Source: JAEZKC01 sp046546375 (lineage in GTDB: Bacteria; Fibrobacterota; Chitinivibrionia; Chitinivibrionales; Chitinispirillaceae). Taken from it: a DNA stretch of 64,000 bases. The first letter of the stretch is position 1. Every line of letters starts with the position of its first letter. Below, in pieces: positions 25,895-33,669 of the stretch. A program made the translations under genes and the position numbers. The stretch spans positions 1 to 64,000 of the forward strand of contig JBKGXV010000007.1 in the NCBI GenBank assembly GCA_046546375.1, read 5' to 3'. The notes beneath the pieces were generated by a model that was given only the letters and a program-made list of their open reading frames with translations, was not told the origin of the DNA and made no database searches.

Positions 25895-26464
25895 ATGATT
25901 CATGTAGAAGTAGCCAATACTTTTCTGGTCAATATGGGCAAGGAATTCGTCATTCTGCTGAAGGGTGATGGAGACGATCGCACGCTACCCATTTCTATCG
26001 GGCAGCTGGAAGCTCAATCGATTGCGATTCAGCTGAATCAGATACCCTTTCCCCGTCCGCTCACGCACGATCTGTTCAAAAATCTTCTGGGTCAGCTGGA
26101 CTGCAAATTTCTCAGAACAGAAATCACTGAGCTGGCAAGTGAGACTTTCTACGCGCGGCTGGTAGTGGAAAGGGATGGGAAAAAGGTTGAAATCGATTCC
26201 AGACCCAGTGATGCCATTGCGCTCGCACTCAGATTCTCTTCTCCAATTTATGTGGAGGAAAAGGTAATGGACGAGGCAGGTATCATCATACCGGAAGAGT
26301 ACAAAATCGATGAACAGCCGCCCGAACAGGTGGAAGAAGAGCTGGCTGAACTGACTCCTCTTGAAAAACTGCAGAGACAACTGAACAAAGCAGTGGAGGA
26401 GGAGCGCTATGAGGAGGCGGCATCTTTGCGTGATGAAATAGAAAAACTCACAAAATCCAATTGA
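25895..26464 (+). CDS. bifunctional nuclease family protein (DUF151) with UVR motif
   Basis: 189 residues. Residues 1-130 are a DUF151/BFN domain (VILLKGDGDDRTLPISIGQLEAQSI, IDSRPSDAIALALR, the family hallmark). Residues about 150-185 form a UvrB/UvrC-type coiled motif (LEKLQRQLNKAVEEERYEEA then ASLRDEIE). This combination is common in Fibrobacterota, Chlorobi and other phyla. DUF151 proteins have been described as nucleases acting on DNA and RNA, but the in vivo role is unclear. AAGGAGAG precedes the ATG at 25895. It sits about 110 bases after purA and may share its transcript. Confidence 0.88.
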   Translation: MIHVEVANTFLVNMGKEFVILLKGDGDDRTLPISIGQLEAQSIAIQLNQIPFPRPLTHDLFKNLLGQLDCKFLRTEITELASETFYARLVVERDGKKVEIDSRPSDAIALALRFSSPIYVEEKVMDEAGIIIPEEYKIDEQPPEQVEEELAELTPLEKLQRQLNKAVEEERYEEAASLRDEIEKLTKSN

Positions 26465-26613
26465 TGTTTTCAGACGATTTCAGAATAGAGGCGTTTTGTG
26501 GAACTTTCTGTCGTATGAATTATTTATTTTGAGAGGTTGATCTCGGTTCAGACCAGGGATCGATACTCAAATTATTCAGGAGTTTTACGCAAAAACAATT
26601 AGGATCTCACAGA

Positions 26614-26967
26614 ATGTACAGAAGGTTTCTCCACAGCAAAATCAGAGACGTACGGATTACGGGTGTTAATCTGGAGTATGAGGGCAGTATCACCATTGAT
26701 GAGGATTATCTGCAAAAGGCTGGCATTCTTCCCAATGAGGAAGTTCATGTGCTGAACATGAATAACGGCAGCCGCATCACCACCTATGTGATTTCGGGTG
26801 AACGCGGTTCAGGTATAATGGAGCTTAACGGCCCCGCGGCACGATTGGGAATGGCTGGTGACCCCATTATGGTACTGACCTATGCTCTGCTGAGCCCGGA
26901 GGAAATTCCTGACCACACGCCATCCATCATAAATGTGAAAAACCAGGGCAAAGGACGCTCCAGCTGA
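26614..26967 (+). CDS. panD: aspartate 1-decarboxylase
   Basis: 117 residues. Pyruvoyl enzyme that makes beta-alanine for pantothenate and coenzyme A. The self-cleavage site is visible as EYEGSIT with G24-S25, where S25 becomes the pyruvoyl group. Other conserved stretches are KIRDVRITG, VHVLNMNNGSRITTYV, and NGPAARLGMAGDPIMVLTYA. Length and order agree with the bacterial family. It precedes the LytR_C gene by 25 bases and probably belongs to the purA-rsfS run. Confidence 0.96.
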   Translation: MYRRFLHSKIRDVRITGVNLEYEGSITIDEDYLQKAGILPNEEVHVLNMNNGSRITTYVISGERGSGIMELNGPAARLGMAGDPIMVLTYALLSPEEIPDHTPSIINVKNQGKGRSS

Positions 26968-26992
26968 CTCTCCTCAATATCAATGAAAGCAT

Positions 26993-27403
26993 ATGCGTAA
27001 CTTTTTGATGTTCACCGTTGTACTGTTGGTCATTGTAGTTTCAATGATCATAGGTACAAAGCTTAAACCTGATATCGTTTTCACACAAAATAAGCCAATA
27101 GAAAACGAAAGTGTTCCACATATTGGCAGTATCCAGATCCTGAACGGCTGCGGAACTGAAGGAGCAGCAAACCGTCTGGCGGATTATCTGAGGCTTAAAC
27201 GGTTTGATGTAAAGGATATCGGCAATGCGACCGCTTGGAACTACCCCCGCACCATGATCATATCCAGAACAAAAGATATGTCTCTGGCACGGGAATTGGA
27301 AAAACTGCTTCAGACGGACAAACTGGTGTTTATCCGTACTGATGAAAAATTGTATGATGTCACAATTGTAGTAGGACCAGATTTCGAGGAAAAAATAAAG
27401 TGA
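26993..27403 (+). CDS. membrane-anchored LytR_C domain protein
   Basis: 136 residues. An N-terminal membrane helix (about 4-22, FLMFTVVLLVIVVSMIIGT) is followed by a C-terminal LytR_C domain (about 45-135): IQILNGCGTEGAANRLADYL and FDVKDIGNATAWNYPRTMII fit the V-x-V-x-NG-x-G--G-A pattern. In Actinobacteria this domain ends LytR-CpsA-Psr cell-wall enzymes; here it is alone, and in Gram-negatives a free form commonly sits just ahead of rsfS. The stop overlaps the GTG of rsfS (GTGA), so the two are translationally coupled. Function unknown. Confidence 0.8.
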   Translation: MRNFLMFTVVLLVIVVSMIIGTKLKPDIVFTQNKPIENESVPHIGSIQILNGCGTEGAANRLADYLRLKRFDVKDIGNATAWNYPRTMIISRTKDMSLARELEKLLQTDKLVFIRTDEKLYDVTIVVGPDFEEKIK

Positions 27404-27771
27404 ACGACACCAATACCAAATCCCTTTCAGGACAGAAACTTGTAAATGAAGTCATCGAGAATCTGCAGGAAAAGCTGGCAGAAAAAATAGTAATTGTACA
27501 GATGCCGGAGGCACAAGGGGGGGCTGATTTTTTCATCATATGCCAGGGTGATAACACATCGCATACGACTGCCATTGCAGAAAGCATGGTCAAAAATCTA
27601 AAACATAAACACACTGTCCCCTGGCATCAAGAGGGTTCAGATGACGGCAGATGGATACTCGTCGACTATACTGATGTGGTAGTGCATATAATGCTGCCCG
27701 AAATGAGAGAGTATTACAATCTGGAGTCCCTTTGGAAAGATGGAACATTCACTAAAATAAGCAACGAATAG
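27400..27771 (+). CDS. rsfS: ribosome silencing factor RsfS
   Basis: 123 residues from a GTG that overlaps the upstream stop by 4 bases. RsfS/RsfA/Iojap proteins bind ribosomal protein L14 and block subunit joining when nutrients are short. Motifs: ADFFIICQGDNTSHTTAIAE (usual ADYFVIAxGxSxxxxxAIAD), WHQEGSDDGRWILVDYTDVVVHI (G--WILLDYGDVVVHIF) and a typical YYNLESLWKD ending. The length is normal. Confidence 0.95.
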   Translation: MNDTNTKSLSGQKLVNEVIENLQEKLAEKIVIVQMPEAQGGADFFIICQGDNTSHTTAIAESMVKNLKHKHTVPWHQEGSDDGRWILVDYTDVVVHIMLPEMREYYNLESLWKDGTFTKISNE

Positions 27772-27787
27772 CAGCAAGATTTCAAAT

Positions 27788-28480
27788 ATGCGCATAACTG
27801 CAAGAGACTTTCTATCCAACGCTCTTGCCGAGGCAACAACTCAGCTTTTCACCCCTGAAATCTCTGATTGTCAAAAGCACCTCACTTTATATCGCACATC
27901 CAAAAGCTGTTTTGGTGACCTGTGCTCCCCGGCACCTCTCAGATTATCTTCTCTAACCCAAAAGAGCTCAAGTTGCATCGCGACTCTTATCTCCAATACC
28001 ATCCACCTGGATAATCAGTACACCAATCCGGGAATCCATCACCAAAATGGATTTCTCAATTTCTTTATCAGCAGATCATATATGTTCACAGTCCTGAACA
28101 ACCTGTGTTATTACTCTTTTATGAACAGTGAAAACACAACAGACAGAACCATCACGAACTGCATTTCAGCCTTGAAAAACGCAGCTGTCCGCGGAATAAC
28201 CCTCAGAGAGAAATGTGTGGATGAAGGATCGAAGATAAATAGGGATGAGCTGGAACTTCTTCGTCTCGTTACATTATGCCATGATGATCTCTGTTCAGCT
28301 GACCCAGCCCGGTTCAAACGCAATTCAGTAAAAAAAACTCTCAAAATGTATGAAAGTTTCTACAGAAAACATCCCATATTCACAAACTCCCCCGAAACCA
28401 CGCTCCTCAGACTCAAACTCACAAATGCGGTATGTATTGTAAGCCAAAAAAAGGGTTTCCTGCAACCGGGAACCCTTTAA
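27788..28480 (+). CDS. doubtful hypothetical protein after rsfS
   Basis: A 230-codon open frame with no recognisable family and no ribosome site before the first ATG. The first 100 codons look non-coding (rich in Ser, Thr and Cys). The last 120, from about 28124 (ISALKNAAVRGITLREKC, DELELLRLVTLCHDDL), have protein-like composition. The stop falls inside the tex terminator hairpin, which is unusual for a real gene. It could be a short gene starting at 28124, a remnant, or chance; I keep it at low confidence because nothing else explains this 700-base stretch. Confidence 0.33.
   Translation: MRITARDFLSNALAEATTQLFTPEISDCQKHLTLYRTSKSCFGDLCSPAPLRLSSLTQKSSSCIATLISNTIHLDNQYTNPGIHHQNGFLNFFISRSYMFTVLNNLCYYSFMNSENTTDRTITNCISALKNAAVRGITLREKCVDEGSKINRDELELLRLVTLCHDDLCSADPARFKRNSVKKTLKMYESFYRKHPIFTNSPETTLLRLKLTNAVCIVSQKKGFLQPGTL
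28445..28478 (-). terminator. terminator of tex
   Basis: An 11-base stem (28450-28460 with 28468-28478, one T-G pair) around a 7-base loop, followed on the minus strand by TTTT. It lies about 27 bases beyond the tex stop. Confidence 0.75.
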
Positions 28481-28504
28481 AAGATTCAATCAACAGTTTT
28501 CAAA

Positions 28505-30685
28505 TCAACGGTTTTTGAAATGCTCCGCCAGGTTAGAAAGCTGCCCCTTTGAAGGTTTCACCTTTGGAGCCTTATTACCCAGATTCTTCATGGAAAGAGA
28601 GATGCGTCGTTTTTTCACATCCACTTTGAGAATACGGACATCCACCCTATCCCCCACGGAGACAACCTGATCCGGAGTTTCCACATACTCGTCTGCCAGT
28701 TGAGAGATATGAATGAGTCCGTCACAAACCGCATTTATATTCACAAACACACCAAAAGGTGTGATGTTGGTGACTCTTCCGGAAACGACAGCCCCTTCTT
28801 TGACCTCGGACAGTTTAAGTTTCCGCTTGGTTTTGGCTGCTCCGATCGCCAGGTAGCGCTGAGCGACCTGGAGCTGAGGAACAAGTTTCATTCCGACATA
28901 AGTCCTTATGTGAGGATCCTCAGCAGCAAAAGGAAGAATCACCTCGGGGTTGATTACAATCGTCTCGTGAGAAACGGTCAGCTGATCGACAATCTCCTCA
29001 ACCAAGGGGAAAAAGTCGGGGTGAACCGCTGATTTATCCAGAAGATCCTCTGCACTGGGAACGACCACGAAACCTGCGATATTTCTGAAAGCGGTTTCGG
29101 TCATGCTCTTGACCTTCAAAAGATCGTTTTTCTTTCCTATCGGCTCTTCCAGATCCGCTGTACGGATAGCCTCAAGAAGATTTTTATTCATGCAACGGAA
29201 TTTGGCAATAGGCGAATCTGCGATTTCCTTGATATTGACACCACCGGCGAGAATCGCCTGATCCAGAATACGGTTGACCAGATCCACAAATTTATCATCC
29301 GGGAGTGTATCCTGAAGGGGATGAATCTTATAGTAAGTAGTGCCTAATTGCGGAACGAGCGACAGAGGCTGAAGAAATATAACCGCAGATCCCAGCAGTT
29401 CTCTGGTTTGCGGCTCTAGAATCGCAAATTCCCGCTTTTTTATCCATTCAGAATGTGAAATATTTGATTTGGAGGGAGCTTTGTATCTGGTCACTTCAAC
29501 AGGAAAACCAATTTTTTCTTTGAGCTGATCAACGATACTTTCGGCAATTTCCGCCTTGTCATTATCTGCAATCAGCACCTGGGAAGGACGATGACGCTGG
29601 AAGAACTGCCGGATGCGTTCACTTGAGAACGGCTTTCCTTCAGCTGGTTTTCTCTCAGAGGTGGCACCGAGAAGATCCCCCCGAGCACTTACAGCTACGA
29701 TATTGAGATTCTTTTTTCCCGAAGCATCTAAAACGAAAACGGCATCCCTTGATTTTTCCTCGGTGTACCGTTTCTGAAGTCCTGATGTTATCTCCTTGGA
29801 AGCCCACTCTTCAGCTTGTCCTCTGAGCGTTTGTTTCACATCCCGTTCAACTGTAGGATGCAGCAGCCTCAGCCACATGTCATCGATAGCTTCGCAGATG
29901 ATATCAAAGCTGGTGGAATCAGGGTTTTCTATAAAATGATGACGGAAAAGCTCAGTTATTCTGAACAGCTGCACATTGAGTTTGAGTTTTATCCGCTTGT
30001 TGTCTTCTGCCACGAGAAGCCGTAAGAGCTCTTCTTTTGAAAACTCATCTATTGGAACCAGTTTGCCAACATAGCGGCTGTAGGTTTCATCCTTTTTGCT
30101 TTTCGGAGCGATTTCAAAGAAACCGTCTTCGCGCATGAAATCTCTGGCCATTGTTCTGGCAGTATCGTCGTAGGCAAACCGTTCTGCCATCAGATCTTTA
30201 GCTGCCTGAACCACATCATCCGCATTTTTCAAAGAAGTGTGTGTTCCCACATACTCTTTAGCCATTTCCTCGACAGAAAGTTCCTCTTCCTCCTGAGAAA
30301 TGATTCGGTCCACAAGCGGACCGACACCTTTTTTGGCAGCCATCTGTCCTTTGCTGCGGGGATTAGGCCTAAGCGGGATGAGCAGATCATCCAGTTCGTA
30401 AGTGTTTGTAGTCAGGCTGATGCGTTTTTCAAGTGCGGGAGTGAGCTTTTCAGCTTTCTTGTATGCATTGAGCACCCGTTTTCTTTTCGCGACCAGCTCC
30501 TCCATTTTGCCCAGGTAATCATATACTTCCCAGATTGTGGACACGTCGATGCTTACAGCAAACTGCAGATCGTATTCGGCGAGGAAATAAGGAGAGTCAC
30601 CCTTCTCGTAAGCACTGCAGAGAAGGTCTGATAGAGCCTGTGAGATGGCCCATTTTTCCGATATCTGTTTTGAAAATTCTATCAT
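28505..30685 (-). CDS. tex: Tex-family RNA-binding transcription accessory protein
   Basis: 726 residues. Layout as in Tex: helical N-terminus, a YqgF/RuvC-like RNase-H fold near 330-450 (VFVLDASGKKNLNIVAVSA, VLIADNDKAEIAES), a helix-hairpin-helix region (about 500-620), and a C-terminal S1 RNA-binding domain (about 635-705: GAVVSGRVTNITPFGVFVNI, GLIHISQL, KVDVKKRRISLSMK). It is shorter and more divergent than the usual 770-780 residues, and the YqgF acidic residues are not obvious, as in other Tex proteins. It is thought to influence transcription and RNA processing in the cytoplasm. It is a single gene with its own terminator at the 3' side. Confidence 0.85.
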   Translation of the reverse strand: MIEFSKQISEKWAISQALSDLLCSAYEKGDSPYFLAEYDLQFAVSIDVSTIWEVYDYLGKMEELVAKRKRVLNAYKKAEKLTPALEKRISLTTNTYELDDLLIPLRPNPRSKGQMAAKKGVGPLVDRIISQEEEELSVEEMAKEYVGTHTSLKNADDVVQAAKDLMAERFAYDDTARTMARDFMREDGFFEIAPKSKKDETYSRYVGKLVPIDEFSKEELLRLLVAEDNKRIKLKLNVQLFRITELFRHHFIENPDSTSFDIICEAIDDMWLRLLHPTVERDVKQTLRGQAEEWASKEITSGLQKRYTEEKSRDAVFVLDASGKKNLNIVAVSARGDLLGATSERKPAEGKPFSSERIRQFFQRHRPSQVLIADNDKAEIAESIVDQLKEKIGFPVEVTRYKAPSKSNISHSEWIKKREFAILEPQTRELLGSAVIFLQPLSLVPQLGTTYYKIHPLQDTLPDDKFVDLVNRILDQAILAGGVNIKEIADSPIAKFRCMNKNLLEAIRTADLEEPIGKKNDLLKVKSMTETAFRNIAGFVVVPSAEDLLDKSAVHPDFFPLVEEIVDQLTVSHETIVINPEVILPFAAEDPHIRTYVGMKLVPQLQVAQRYLAIGAAKTKRKLKLSEVKEGAVVSGRVTNITPFGVFVNINAVCDGLIHISQLADEYVETPDQVVSVGDRVDVRILKVDVKKRRISLSMKNLGNKAPKVKPSKGQLSNLAEHFKNR

Positions 30686-30782
30686 CCGGCTGTTTTTTGA
30701 GGGGGTTTATTGTTCCAAAAGAATTTTTAAAGATAGAATATGGGTGCCCTCAAACGCAATAGGCGAATACACCCCTAAAAAG

Positions 30783-30813
30783 GAAAAACCCGGAAAAGAC
30801 GTATTTTTCCGGG
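30783..30813 (-). terminator. terminator of the LOG-family gene
   Basis: CCCGGAAAA (30789-30797) pairs with a TTTTTCCGGG arm (30804-30813) around a short loop. On the minus strand the hairpin is followed by a T-rich tract. It lies about 40 bases beyond the stop at 30852. Confidence 0.8.
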
Positions 30814-30851
30814 CTGATCACCGTTTTTTTGACTGAGTCGATACACATGAT

Positions 30852-31538
30852 CTATACGAAATTGGGAGTAACTCCTTTGCCCTCGGAATGCTTTTTTATG
30901 ATCGCCATTGCCTCGTGAGGATCATCGGTCATATTCATCAAAGACAGATCCGCATCCAGAATGTAGCTGTACTCGAGCATAGTGTTTTTCAGCCACTCGA
31001 CCAGTCCACCCCAATAATCCTTTCCCATGAGAATAAGAGGCAGAGCCGGTGCTTTCTGAGTCTGAACCAGCGTGAGAGTCTCGAACATCTCATCCAATGT
31101 CCCGTACCCCCCCGGCATTATGATCACTGCGGAAGTGTATTTCAAAAACATTACCTTGCGAATGAAAAAGTGTCTGAAGTTGATCATGGTTTTTATGAAC
31201 GGGTTGGGAAGCTGTTCGAAAGGAAGCTGAATATTGAGTCCTACTGAATGCCCCTGCTCCTCACTTGCTCCCTTATTGGCAGCTTCCATGATTCCGGGTC
31301 CGCCGCCGGTAATCACTCCAAAACCCTCCCGAGCCGCCAGACGGGCCATATCCACTGTCATTTTGTAGTATTTGTGAGTTTTAGGAGTACGTGCGCTGCC
31401 GAATATCGTAATACAGGGTCCGGTTCTGGAAAGTGTCTCAAAACCCTCAACAAATTCGGCCATTATACGAAATATTCTCCAGGTATCCTCATTCATCGCT
31501 GATGTATTCTGAGCTGCATTAACCTGATCGGTGGTCAT
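30852..31538 (-). CDS. LOG-family (TIGR00730) Rossmann protein
   Basis: 228 residues. The family signatures are GVITGGGPGIMEAANKGA (about 73-91) and MPGGYGTLDEMFE (about 142-154), which form the nucleotide-monophosphate ribosyl-hydrolase active site (Arg and the PGGxGTxxE motif). Members release the base from nucleoside 5'-monophosphates, known as cytokinin activation in plants and their pathogens; the bacterial housekeeping role is mostly purine nucleotide turnover. No signal peptide. It is divergent from the YkuD gene by about 120 bases and ends at a strong terminator. Confidence 0.9.
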   Translation of the reverse strand: MTTDQVNAAQNTSAMNEDTWRIFRIMAEFVEGFETLSRTGPCITIFGSARTPKTHKYYKMTVDMARLAAREGFGVITGGGPGIMEAANKGASEEQGHSVGLNIQLPFEQLPNPFIKTMINFRHFFIRKVMFLKYTSAVIIMPGGYGTLDEMFETLTLVQTQKAPALPLILMGKDYWGGLVEWLKNTMLEYSYILDADLSLMNMTDDPHEAMAIIKKHSEGKGVTPNFV

Positions 31539-31661
31539 ATCTACCTTCCTTTACAAAGTGAGGTTTGGCATCTGGTGTCTCATTCATATTATAATTATAT
31601 TATCTTTTCAGTTTTAATTCCAGTGAAACAACTTCTGATATTACCAGTCAAAAATCTGTAA

Positions 31662-32180
31662 ATGCTTATGAAACAAATAGAAGAAGCCTGTTCCCGACTC
31701 GGTCTTCCTGTTCCCGATCATTATCTGCAGGTAGACACAGACGTGCAGAAACTGACCTATCATTCCGGAAACAAAACGAATTCCCTTTTTGCCGTATCCA
31801 CCTCCAGATTCGGAGCCGGAAGCGGAGAAGGTTCGTTCAAAACCCCTTTGGGACTTCACCGGATCGTTCAGAAGATAGGAAAGAACGAACCGCCCTGGAC
31901 CATATTCAAAAGCAGAAAACCGACGGGCCGGGTCTGGAAACCGGGAATGCAGGAGGAAAACCAGATTCTCACCCGCATTCTCAGACTGGAGGGTCTTGAA
32001 CCCGGAATCAATTCAGGACCCGGAATAGACTCTTTTAAACGGTATATCTACATCCACGGCACAAACCGGGAGGACAAAATCGGTACGCCCAATTCTCATG
32101 GTTGTGTCTGCATGAAAAACGACGACATACTCACTCTTTTCGATCTTGTGGAGGAGGGAACTCTTGTCCATATCAGTTAA
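31662..32180 (+). CDS. L,D-transpeptidase-like protein (YkuD fold) without signal peptide
   Basis: 172 residues. The YkuD catalytic region is clear: IYIHGTNREDKIGTPNSHGC, with the catalytic His and the SHGC cysteine, and an earlier KTPLGLHRI segment. The arginine that normally follows (SHGCvRM) is a cysteine here (SHGCVCM), which may weaken activity. There is no signal peptide or membrane helix, so the protein may be cytosolic unless exported another way. Its last codons overlap the start of a Mur ligase gene, which suggests a shared role in peptidoglycan recycling or cytoplasmic muropeptide processing (inference). Most YkuD enzymes instead crosslink peptidoglycan in the periplasm. Confidence 0.82.
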   Translation: MLMKQIEEACSRLGLPVPDHYLQVDTDVQKLTYHSGNKTNSLFAVSTSRFGAGSGEGSFKTPLGLHRIVQKIGKNEPPWTIFKSRKPTGRVWKPGMQEENQILTRILRLEGLEPGINSGPGIDSFKRYIYIHGTNREDKIGTPNSHGCVCMKNDDILTLFDLVEEGTLVHIS

Positions 32181-33552
32181 CGGGAAACAGTGCTCCAATT
32201 TACATTTCACAGGTATTTTCGGCAGCGGCATGAGCGCCATCGCCCAGTATCTGAGCTGGCAGAAACTCTCCATCAGCGGCTCTGACCGGCTTTGCGACTC
32301 CGCGGACACCTCAAAAATCAAAAAACATCTGATTTCCTGCGGATGCAGCATTTTCCCTCAGGACGGAAGCGGGATCAGCAAGGAAACGGATGCGGTATGC
32401 GTTAGCAGCGCAATTGAAGAGAGCAATCCTGATATTGCCGCTGCGCGAAGATTGAATATCCCGGTAGTACACAGATCAGACGTTCTGGCTTCGGTGGTGA
32501 AAAACAAAAAAAGCATAGCAGTAGCAGGCACCAGCGGAAAATCCACTGTGACGGCCATGATTTTCGAGCTTCTCACCTCAAGCGGCCTCTCCCCCTCTCT
32601 CGTTTCCGGAGCTGCACTGCGCAGTCTTGAACAGAAAAGTCTGCTGGGAAACGCCTTCTGCGGCGATTCGGACCTGCTGGTGATCGAGGCAGATGAAAGC
32701 GATGGGACACTGGTCAAATACAGTCCCTGCTGCAGCATCATTCTGAATCTCTCCAAAGATCATAAAAGTGAAGCTGAAGTGCTGGATATGTTCAAACAGC
32801 TGGTAGATCAGTCCGATTGGTCAGCCGTGAATGCAGATGACCCCCAGCTTGAAACTATTCCCGCCTCGATCAGTTTCGGATTCAGTGAAAAAGCACAGTT
32901 CAAAGGCAAAAACCTGAACAGTTCAGCTATGCTGAGCACAGTAGAGGTGCAAGGAGAACGCTATGAAATCCCTTTGCCCGGAGATCACAATGCCTCTAAC
33001 CTTCTTGCCGCCCTCTGTGTATGCGACCACTTCTCCTGCGATCACTCAAGACTCGCCCAGGGTGCAAAGTCTTACAAAGGAGTCGACCGCAGATTCACCA
33101 TACACCGGACAGTGTCCGGGATACCGGTAGTGGACGATTTTGCTCACAATCCCGAAAAAATCAGAGCTGCCATTTCCGCGGCCAAAAAGATATCAAAGCG
33201 GATCATTGCCATTTACCAGCCGCACGGATTCGCCCCCACCCGCTTTCTCAAACACGAATACGCGGATATGTTCAGAAACACACTGCATCCGGAGGACAAA
33301 CTTTGTCTTCTTCCCATTTACTATGCCGGAGGCTCAACCGTAATGGATATTGAATCCAAAGACCTTATCACTCTCATGGGTGATATTCCATTCAAAGCCT
33401 TTACGGTCAGCAAGAGAAGAGTGCTTCTCGACCAAATCAGCCAGTGGGCGAACCGGGGAGACTGTGTGATTCTCATGGGTGCCCGAGACCCATCCCTCTC
33501 CTCATTTGCGCAGCAGATAGTTTCTTCTCTAGGGGGAGAGGCCGGAGTCTGA
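32164..33552 (+). CDS. Mur ligase family protein (MurC/Mpl-like)
   Basis: I start at the TTG at 32164, 7 bases after GGAGGAGG, inside the end of the YkuD gene; a TTG at 32146 precedes the ribosome site. 462 residues. N-terminal Rossmann domain (LHFTGIFGSGMSAIAQYL, SGSDR), central ATP site GTSGKST, then VIEADESDGTL, HNASNLLAALC and DDFAHNPEKIRAA, ending with YQPHGFAPTRF and YYAGGS. This is the layout of MurC and of the muropeptide-recycling ligase Mpl, which adds peptides or amino acids to UDP-MurNAc. The metal-loop motif is altered (LSKDHKSEAE rather than DHxD). The pairing with a YkuD gene favours the recycling type; the true substrate is uncertain. Confidence 0.8.
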   Translation: MSISVNGKQCSNLHFTGIFGSGMSAIAQYLSWQKLSISGSDRLCDSADTSKIKKHLISCGCSIFPQDGSGISKETDAVCVSSAIEESNPDIAAARRLNIPVVHRSDVLASVVKNKKSIAVAGTSGKSTVTAMIFELLTSSGLSPSLVSGAALRSLEQKSLLGNAFCGDSDLLVIEADESDGTLVKYSPCCSIILNLSKDHKSEAEVLDMFKQLVDQSDWSAVNADDPQLETIPASISFGFSEKAQFKGKNLNSSAMLSTVEVQGERYEIPLPGDHNASNLLAALCVCDHFSCDHSRLAQGAKSYKGVDRRFTIHRTVSGIPVVDDFAHNPEKIRAAISAAKKISKRIIAIYQPHGFAPTRFLKHEYADMFRNTLHPEDKLCLLPIYYAGGSTVMDIESKDLITLMGDIPFKAFTVSKRRVLLDQISQWANRGDCVILMGARDPSLSSFAQQIVSSLGGEAGV

Positions 33553-33669
33553 CCTTTAAGGGCCGTTCTGCAAGTCCTCTGGCATGAACTATATTACCTG
33601 TTCATTTTAGGAAAATCAGGTATTTCAGAGCCGAAACATCAGCTAACAGAAAATCAACAGGGAAAAGCA

